DNA of 64,000 nucleotides, from NCBI GenBank assembly GCA_046331095.1, contig JAXLRM010000004.1, positions 124,001 through 188,000 on the forward strand, in the 5' to 3' direction. This DNA is from JAIBAC01 sp046331095. GTDB lineage: Bacteria > Actinomycetota > Acidimicrobiia > UBA2766. Position 1 is the stretch's first letter. Each line of letters begins with the position of its first letter. Positions 58,685 to 64,000 of the stretch are shown one piece after another. The notes beneath the pieces were generated by a model that worked only from the letters and a program-made list of their open reading frames with translations, was not told where the DNA came from and did not search any database. A program made the translations under genes and the position numbers.

Positions 58685-59539
58685 TCAGGTGGCCCGCGTG
58701 AAGACCACCTGCATGGCGTCGGAGTTGTCGCGCAGGGTGAGGACGTCGCCGCGGATGTCGAAGGTGGTGGCGGCCTGAAGGCCGGTGAAGTAGTGCTGTT
58801 CGAGGGTGTTGACCTCTGCGCTGCAGCCCATCTCGGTGGCCGTGAGGCCGGTGATCGAGATCGTGCCCGGGCCCTCGGTGAAGGCGGCGGTGAACGTGTT
58901 GCAACCGCCCGAGCCGCTCACCTTGGCGTCGGCCGAGAACTCGGCGGTCAGGTGGGTGGTCAGGTCGGTGCCGACGACGGCGGAGCCGGTGTTGACCCCG
59001 GTCGCGGTCCAGCGCGTGCCGGCGAGATCGGCCTTGGCGCGGGTGTACTCCAAGAGAGTCGCGCCGCCACCGTCACGGAGGACGAGGTGGTCGCCGTCGA
59101 CACCGGCGGACGCCACCTTGGGCAGGCTCTCGAGCACGGCGCGCTCCTGGGCTTGCGTGGCGGGATCGGCGCACGCCATCTGGGTCATGGGGCCGAGTGA
59201 GATCGTCAGCGCCGTCCCCGCCGCGTTGTAGGTGCCGCTGAAGTTGTTGCACCCCGTCGTCCCGTCGAGGGCCCCGGCGGCAGCGAACCTGAGCGTGGCC
59301 GGCGACCCACCGGCAGCCGCCGTCGCGGTTCCTCCCGCCCCCGTGTACGACGCGAGCGTCCACGAGCCTTCGAGCGAGCCCGCTCCGGTGTGGTCCATTG
59401 CTCCTCCGGCGGCGGCGGTCGTCGTGGTGTCCGTGCCGGAGCCCGTGCCCGAGCGGGCTCCGCACCCGGACAGGACGAGCGCCGACACCGAAGCGAGCGC
59501 GACGAGCAGACGGGCGGGGCGGGGCAGGTGTCGGAGCAT
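58685..59539 (-). CDS. lipoprotein with two META (HslJ-like) domains
   Basis: A 284-residue exported protein. The signal peptide ends with lipobox ALVLSGC and a Thr/Gly linker follows. Two META domains follow: the first begins LEGSWTLASYTGAGGT with TTGCNNFSGTY and ISLGPMTQMACAD. The second begins LAGTRWTATGVNTGSA with GSGGCNTFTAAF and ISITGLTATEMGCS. META/HslJ domains occur in heat-shock and novobiocin-resistance proteins of the envelope; the mechanism is unknown. The start is ATG 59539; a TTG three codons earlier is in frame. Confidence 0.88.
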   Translation of the reverse strand: MLRHLPRPARLLVALASVSALVLSGCGARSGTGSGTDTTTTAAAGGAMDHTGAGSLEGSWTLASYTGAGGTATAAAGGSPATLRFAAAGALDGTTGCNNFSGTYNAAGTALTISLGPMTQMACADPATQAQERAVLESLPKVASAGVDGDHLVLRDGGGATLLEYTRAKADLAGTRWTATGVNTGSAVVGTDLTTHLTAEFSADAKVSGSGGCNTFTAAFTEGPGTISITGLTATEMGCSAEVNTLEQHYFTGLQAATTFDIRGDVLTLRDNSDAMQVVFTRAT

Positions 59540-59588
59540 GGACGCCAATGGTGGCCTCGGCGTCGCCCGGGGGTCAACGACCCTGGCC

Positions 59589-60794
59589 TCAGGCGACGGC
59601 GCCGACCCGGCCGAGGAAGCTCCTCAGTGCGGCGCGGTACTCGCGCCGGTTCAGGTGGAGCTGGTGCGCGCCGGTGTGCCAGAACATCTCGGGCTCACCC
59701 CAGTGCTCCCACAGGAGTCGCTGCTGGTAGGGGCGCGTGATGTGGTCCCCCACGGCGCCGACGACCATGAGGCGCTCGGGCGGCAGCTTCGGTGTGTGTT
59801 GCAGCGGCGTGTGCACGGCCATGTGGCGACGCACGTCGTCGTGCCCCCAGCCGACGCGGGCGAGCAGGACCGGCAGGATCGGGCTCAGCGGCGCCAGGTC
59901 GAAGAAGAGGTCGGCCATCGACACCGCCGGCGAGACCGGGACCGCGAAGTCGAGGCGGTCGTCGATGCCGGGGAGCAGCGACGCCAGGTAGCCGCCGAGG
60001 CTGACTCCGGCGACGCCCACGGACGGGACACCCTGGGCGAGCAGGTGGCTCACGACGCTGCGCACGTCCCAGACCGAGTGCGCGATCGCCTCGGCCATGC
60101 GGCCGACGTCGAGGCCCAGGAAGCGCCAGCCGTCGACGGCCGCCGCACGCGCACCGTGGTAGGGCAGGACGAACTGGACCACGTCGAGGCCTGCTGCGAA
60201 GAGCCAGGGGATGTCGAACAGGACCGTGTTGAGCGCGTGCTGGCCCGCCTGGAAGCCGTGGATGCACACGATCGTGGGCCGCAGCTCGTCGGGGTGGCGC
60301 CACCAGCGTGCGTGCACCGTGCGGTTCGCGACGTCTCGTCTGTAGGAGTCGCGCAGGGCGGGGTTGACGGGGTCGAAACGGCTCTCGAAGCTGAGGTCGG
60401 TGACCACGGTGCCCCTCGGGACACCGAGCGTGTGCTCGGGGTGCTTCTCGTCGAGGACCTCGGGCAGCGGCGGCCGTGGGAAGAACGAGTCGGGGTCGGC
60501 GAGGAGCTCGGGGCGGGCGTAGTAGCCCCAGTCCGAGCGGAGCCGGCCGGGGTTCCTGACGCCGAGCTTGATCGTCCGCGGCGAGCCGGCGAGGAGGAAC
60601 CCGGCGAGTGGGACCACCGTGGCGTGCTCGAACATCGTCGCAACGGTCTCGAGCCTGGGATCGGCGCCACGGGACGAGGTGGGCGACGGCACGAACGCGC
60701 GGGCCGCGTCGAGGTCGAGGCGGTCCCACCACTGCAGCGCGAGCTGCGGGGCCGGGCTCTGGGGTCGGGTCTGGGGTCGATCGGGTGTCGCCAT
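59589..60794 (-). CDS. alpha/beta hydrolase family protein
   Basis: A 401-residue alpha/beta hydrolase of the ABHD18-like type. IVCIHGFQAGQHALNTVLFD supplies the oxyanion region, the nucleophile elbow is VGVAGVSLGGYLASLLPG (GxSxG), and the likely catalytic acid and base are in VVGAVGDHITRPYQ and FWHTGAHQLHLNR. About 130 N-terminal residues before the core are family-specific. Substrate unknown; esterase or lipase chemistry is likely. ATG 60794 is preceded by CCGGGAGGCC. Confidence 0.8.
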   Translation of the reverse strand: MATPDRPQTRPQSPAPQLALQWWDRLDLDAARAFVPSPTSSRGADPRLETVATMFEHATVVPLAGFLLAGSPRTIKLGVRNPGRLRSDWGYYARPELLADPDSFFPRPPLPEVLDEKHPEHTLGVPRGTVVTDLSFESRFDPVNPALRDSYRRDVANRTVHARWWRHPDELRPTIVCIHGFQAGQHALNTVLFDIPWLFAAGLDVVQFVLPYHGARAAAVDGWRFLGLDVGRMAEAIAHSVWDVRSVVSHLLAQGVPSVGVAGVSLGGYLASLLPGIDDRLDFAVPVSPAVSMADLFFDLAPLSPILPVLLARVGWGHDDVRRHMAVHTPLQHTPKLPPERLMVVGAVGDHITRPYQQRLLWEHWGEPEMFWHTGAHQLHLNRREYRAALRSFLGRVGAVA

Positions 60795-60878
60795 GAGGCC
60801 TCCCGGGGCGGTCTGCAAGGGTACCGGGGCCGCCGCGGGCCGAGGGATTCGAGCGGCGCCCACCGAAGGAACGCAAAC

Positions 60879-61181
60879 GTGACCGACGAGACGACACCAT
60901 GGGCCCGCCGTGGCGAAGACGCTTCGTGGCTGGTCGACCTGTGGGTGCAACCGGGCGCCGCCAGCACGGCAGTGTCGGGCACGCATGCGGGCAGGTTGAA
61001 GGTCCGGGTCGCGGTTCCGGCCGTGGACGGGCGCGCCAACACGGCACTGGAGCGCTACCTGGCGTCCCGCCTCGGCGTGCGGCCGCGCGACGTCCGGGTC
61101 GTCTCCGGCGCCCGGAGCCGGACCAAGACCGTCAGGGTGGAGGACCCAGGTGGTGTCGACCCTGGCAGACTCGCCCAATGA
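60879..61181 (+). CDS. YggU/DUF167 family protein
   Basis: A 100-residue small protein. LVDLWVQPGAASTAVSGTHA, RLKVRVAVPAVDGRANTALE and LASRLGVRPRDVRVVSGARSR form the standard YggU (DUF167) signature. The family is conserved but its function is unknown. The GTG at 60879 follows GAAGGA. Its stop overlaps the fumarase ATG (ATGA). Confidence 0.9.
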   Translation: MTDETTPWARRGEDASWLVDLWVQPGAASTAVSGTHAGRLKVRVAVPAVDGRANTALERYLASRLGVRPRDVRVVSGARSRTKTVRVEDPGGVDPGRLAQ

Positions 61182-62584
61182 CCGCCGACACGGGACCCAC
61201 ACGCATCGAGACCGACTCGATGGGCGCGGTCGAGGTCCCCGCCGAACGGTACTGGGGGGCCCAGACCCAGCGGTCGCTGCGGAACTTCGCGATCGGCCAC
61301 GACCGCGTGCCCGTCGAGGTCGTCCTCGCGCTCGTGCTGCTGAAGAAGGCGGCGGCGGAGGTGAATGCTGACCTCGGCCGGCTCGACGCCGAGCGGGCTG
61401 CCCTGATCGTGCAGGCGGCCGACGACGTCATCGAGGGCCGCATCGGCATCGATGAGTTCCCCGTCTCGGTGTGGCAGACCGGCTCGGGCACCCAGACGAA
61501 CATGAACGTCAACGAGGTGATCGCGGGGCGGGCGAACGAGATCGCCACCGGCGGGCGCGGCAACGGCAAGGAGCCGGTGCATCCCAACGACCACGTCAAC
61601 CTGAGCCAGTCGTCCAACGACACCTTTCCGACGGCGATGCACGTCGCGATCGCGTACCTCTGCGCCAACGAGCTCGTTCCCGGCCTCGAGCGCCTCGTCG
61701 TCGCGCTGGCGGCCAAGCGCGACGAGTTCGCCACGATCGTCAAGGTGGGCCGCACCCACCTCCAGGACGCCGTCCCGCTCACGCTCGGCCAGGAAGTGGG
61801 CGGCTGGGTGGCCCAGCTCGAGGACTCGCGCGCGCGGGTGGTCGGCGCGTCAGAGGGTGTTCGCGAGCTCGCGATCGGGGCGACAGCGGTCGGCACCGGG
61901 CTCAACAGCCATCCCGAGTTCGCCCCGCGGGTGGCTGCCCGGCTGTCCGAGCTCACCGGCCTCGCGCTGGTCCCGGCCCGCAATCCGTTCGCGGCACTGG
62001 CGGCCCACGACGCCGTCGTGGCGCTGTCGGCGGCCCTGCGCGGGCTCGCGATGGCGCTCATGAAGGTCGCGAACGACATCCGCTGGCTCGCGTCGGGACC
62101 GCGCTCGGGCCTCGGCGAGCTCGTCCTGCCGGCGAACGAGCCGGGCTCTTCGATCATGCCCGCCAAGGTGAACCCGACCCAGTGCGAAGCGCTCACGATG
62201 GTCTGCGTGCAGGTATTCGGCAACGACGCGTCGGTGGCGTTCGCAGGTTCCCAGGGCAACTTCGAGCTCAACGTCTACAAGCCGCTTATCGCCTTCGACA
62301 CCGTCGAGTCGCTGCGGCTCCTGGTCGACGCCATGGACTCGTTCCGCGTGCACCTCGTCGACGGGCTCGCTGCCGACGCGGGACGCATCCGCGACAACCT
62401 CGACCGTTCGCTGATGCTCGTAACCGCGCTCACGCCCCACATCGGCTACGACAAGGCCGCCGAGATCGCCAAGGCTGCTCACGCCAACGGAACGACCCTG
62501 CGCGAGGAGGCCGCGCGCCTCGGCCACTGCACCCCCGCGGAGTTCGACGCCTGGGTCCGCCCCGCGGACATGACCCACCCGTGA
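61178..62584 (+). CDS. fumC: class II fumarate hydratase
   Basis: A 468-residue fumarase C-type enzyme converting fumarate to malate in the TCA cycle. It shows SGTQTNMNVNEVIAGRANE, HPNDHVNLSQSSNDTFPTAM, KVGRTHLQDAVPLTLGQEVG and the superfamily signature GSSIMPAKVNPTQCE with the catalytic Ser loop. The length is normal for a homotetrameric class II fumarase. The start overlaps the YggU stop by ATGA, so it is translated from the upstream message. It is convergent with the hybrid kinase. Confidence 0.95.
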   Translation: MTADTGPTRIETDSMGAVEVPAERYWGAQTQRSLRNFAIGHDRVPVEVVLALVLLKKAAAEVNADLGRLDAERAALIVQAADDVIEGRIGIDEFPVSVWQTGSGTQTNMNVNEVIAGRANEIATGGRGNGKEPVHPNDHVNLSQSSNDTFPTAMHVAIAYLCANELVPGLERLVVALAAKRDEFATIVKVGRTHLQDAVPLTLGQEVGGWVAQLEDSRARVVGASEGVRELAIGATAVGTGLNSHPEFAPRVAARLSELTGLALVPARNPFAALAAHDAVVALSAALRGLAMALMKVANDIRWLASGPRSGLGELVLPANEPGSSIMPAKVNPTQCEALTMVCVQVFGNDASVAFAGSQGNFELNVYKPLIAFDTVESLRLLVDAMDSFRVHLVDGLAADAGRIRDNLDRSLMLVTALTPHIGYDKAAEIAKAAHANGTTLREEAARLGHCTPAEFDAWVRPADMTHP

Positions 62585-62622
62585 CGCCCGCACGTGGGGT
62601 CTGAAGCGCCTCTCGATGGGGG

Positions 62623-64000
62623 TTATCCCCCAGCGGGGACGGTGACCCAGGAGTCGATGACCGCTGCGAGGCCGTCCTTGGTGAACGGCTTGGCCAGGTG
62701 GCCGTCCATGCCGTGTGCGGTGCATGCCGCCATGGTCTCGGGGAAGATGTCGGCCGTCAGGGCGACGACGGGGGTGCGTTCCACGTGTTCGGACAGTTCG
62801 TGCTCGCGCAGCGCGGCGGTCGCCTCGAGCCCGTTCATCTCGGGCATGTGGAGGTCCATCAGGATGAGGTCGTAGCGACGCGCGCGTGCGGCGGCGAAGC
62901 CCTCGGCGCCGTTGGTGGCGTAGTCCGCCGCGACGCCGAGTGACTTGAGCATCGCCCCCGCCACTCTCCGGTTCACCGGATTGTCCTCGACGACGAGGAT
63001 CCGGTTCCGGTCCTGGTCGGATTCGGGTCTCACCGCGTCGGCGACCGGTGCGGACACCGAGGGTCCTCTCAGTGCCGCCGCGGCCGCCTCGGCCAGGTGT
63101 TCGCGGCGCACGGGCTTGGTCAGGAACGCGCTCAGACCGAGCCGGCGTTGCTCGTCGGGACCGAGCTCGGACGGAGCCGACGAGAGCATCACCCGCGGGA
63201 TGCCGGTCAGGTTCGGATCGTCGGCCATCGCTCGTGCCAGGTCCACCCCACTGCGGACGGGCATCTGGTGGTCCGTGAGGACCAGTCCGATGTGGTCGCC
63301 CCCGGATCCGTTCAGGATCCGCAACGCGGCTTCCACGCTGTCGACGCCCACGGGCATTGCCCCCCACATCCGCACGGTGTGCATGATCGTGCGCCGGTTC
63401 GTGGCGTTGTCGTCGACCACGAGGACCCTCGTGCCGCGCAGGTCCGGCGCTTCGCCCTTGCTGTGTGCGTCCTCGGCGACACTGGGCTCGTCGTCCGCGA
63501 CGGTGTAGAGCGGCATCGTGAACTCGAAGGTCGAACCGCGGCCCTCGGTGCTCGTGACGGTGAGCTCGCCTCCCATCAGGTTCACGAGCCGGCGGCTGAT
63601 CGCGAGGCCGAGCCCGGTGCCGCCGAAGCGCCGCGTCGTCGAACCGTCGGCCTGCGCGAACGCCTCGAAGATCCGCTCCACCGCTTCGGGACGGATCCCG
63701 ATGCCGGTGTCGCTCACCGAGACCTGCACGAGCGCCTTGTCGTCGGTGCCGCTCTCGGCGGTCACGCGGATCGCCACCTCGCCGGTCGCCGTGAACTTGA
63801 TGGCGTTGCCGACGAGGTTCGTGAGCACCTGTCTGACACGCGACGGGTCGCCGCGCAGCCATCGGGGCACGTCGGGGGCCACCGCGGTCACGAGCTCGAG
63901 ACCCTTCTCGTGCGCCGCTGTTGCGAGGAGCCGGGCGACGTCCTCGACCACCGCCGTGATCCGGTACGGCACCTCCTCTACGGACACCCGGCCGGCGTCG
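62623..64000 (-). CDS. hybrid sensor histidine kinase with two receiver domains (5' end beyond window)
   Basis: Only the C-terminal ~459 residues are in the window; the gene continues past position 64000. First comes the HATPase domain: NLVGNAIKFTATGEV (N-box), VSVSDTGIGI (G1) and RRFGGTGLGLAISRRLVN (G2). Two receivers follow. The first has VLVVDDNATNRR, the acceptor Asp in LVLTDHQMP and Lys in FLTKPVRR. The second has ILVVEDNPVNRR, Asp in LILMDLHMPEMNG and Lys in HLAKPFTKD. This is the order of BarA/RpfC-like hybrid kinases but with two receivers; a phosphotransfer domain is not present after them. The HisKA and input domains lie outside. Confidence 0.9.
   Translation of the reverse strand, partial: DAGRVSVEEVPYRITAVVEDVARLLATAAHEKGLELVTAVAPDVPRWLRGDPSRVRQVLTNLVGNAIKFTATGEVAIRVTAESGTDDKALVQVSVSDTGIGIRPEAVERIFEAFAQADGSTTRRFGGTGLGLAISRRLVNLMGGELTVTSTEGRGSTFEFTMPLYTVADDEPSVAEDAHSKGEAPDLRGTRVLVVDDNATNRRTIMHTVRMWGAMPVGVDSVEAALRILNGSGGDHIGLVLTDHQMPVRSGVDLARAMADDPNLTGIPRVMLSSAPSELGPDEQRRLGLSAFLTKPVRREHLAEAAAAALRGPSVSAPVADAVRPESDQDRNRILVVEDNPVNRRVAGAMLKSLGVAADYATNGAEGFAAARARRYDLILMDLHMPEMNGLEATAALREHELSEHVERTPVVALTADIFPETMAACTAHGMDGHLAKPFTKDGLAAVIDSWVTVPAGG

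Overview
The window is a strongly GC-rich chromosomal segment, with third codon positions almost always G or C, from an actinobacterium. The following point to class Acidimicrobiia or a near relative: DUF6325/SHOCT and DUF2510-type proteins, F420-type oxidoreductases, many CoA-lipid enzymes, two-gene ATGA/GTGA overlaps, frequent GTG/TTG starts, and a recurring TANNNT box 6-9 nt upstream of start codons (leaderless promoters). The taxonomic placement is inference. No rRNA, tRNA, CRISPR array, transposase or phage gene was seen.

Region by region. 0-7.4 kb: small actinobacterial proteins, a peptidoglycan-binding lipoprotein, an APC permease, a SpoIIAA-like protein, PPK2, a SulP transporter and a 22-residue lysine-rich mini-ORF. 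7.4-12.7 kb is a scarred accessory region. It holds a metallo-beta-lactamase-fold lactonase plus MarR module lying between two ~98% identical direct repeats, both derived from the 3' end of a beta-glucuronidase gene. It also holds the frameshifted glucuronidase itself, an XRE/nucleotidyltransferase toxin-antitoxin-like pair, a decayed gluconate-dehydrogenase-subunit remnant, and two clusters of a 48-nt palindromic repeat. 12.7-21.1 kb: lipid redox genes. A TetR gene diverges from a coupled operon of two CrtI-like flavoproteins, each followed by an SCP2-type lipid-binding protein; then come a KAS III-like synthase, a MaoC hydratase and a fused enoyl-CoA hydratase/3-hydroxyacyl-CoA dehydrogenase.

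21-32 kb: a membrane acyltransferase, VapBC with a nested palindromic operator, a thioesterase stub, a three-gene drug-type ABC exporter, a PlsC-like acyltransferase, a secreted protein, an F420-type LLM oxidoreductase, a DsrE protein and a double HD-GYP/LuxR regulator. 32-40.3 kb: an orphan type II-like molybdopterin oxidoreductase, then a two-component system whose kinase carries a degenerate second copy of its own transmitter, divergent from a MacB/LolD-like ABC pair. 40.3-48 kb: hairpin repeats and an operon of TPP enzyme, SDR, epoxide-hydrolase-type hydrolase and a third CrtI-like flavoprotein, then a lipoprotein and an acyl-CoA thioesterase.

48-64 kb: an F420/Ddn-type nitroreductase, a third 48-nt repeat cluster, an HsaA/acyl-CoA-dehydrogenase-type flavoprotein, a DODA-type dioxygenase, a sigma factor coupled to an O6-alkylguanine methyltransferase, two enoyl-CoA hydratases, a second membrane acyltransferase, a CPBP protease, a MatB-like synthetase, an SDR, a double META-domain lipoprotein, an alpha/beta hydrolase, a YggU protein coupled to fumarase, and a hybrid histidine kinase cut by the window end. 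The overall theme is lipid, sterol-like and CoA-ester metabolism with its own carriers and regulators, plus one accessory region showing recent duplication and decay.
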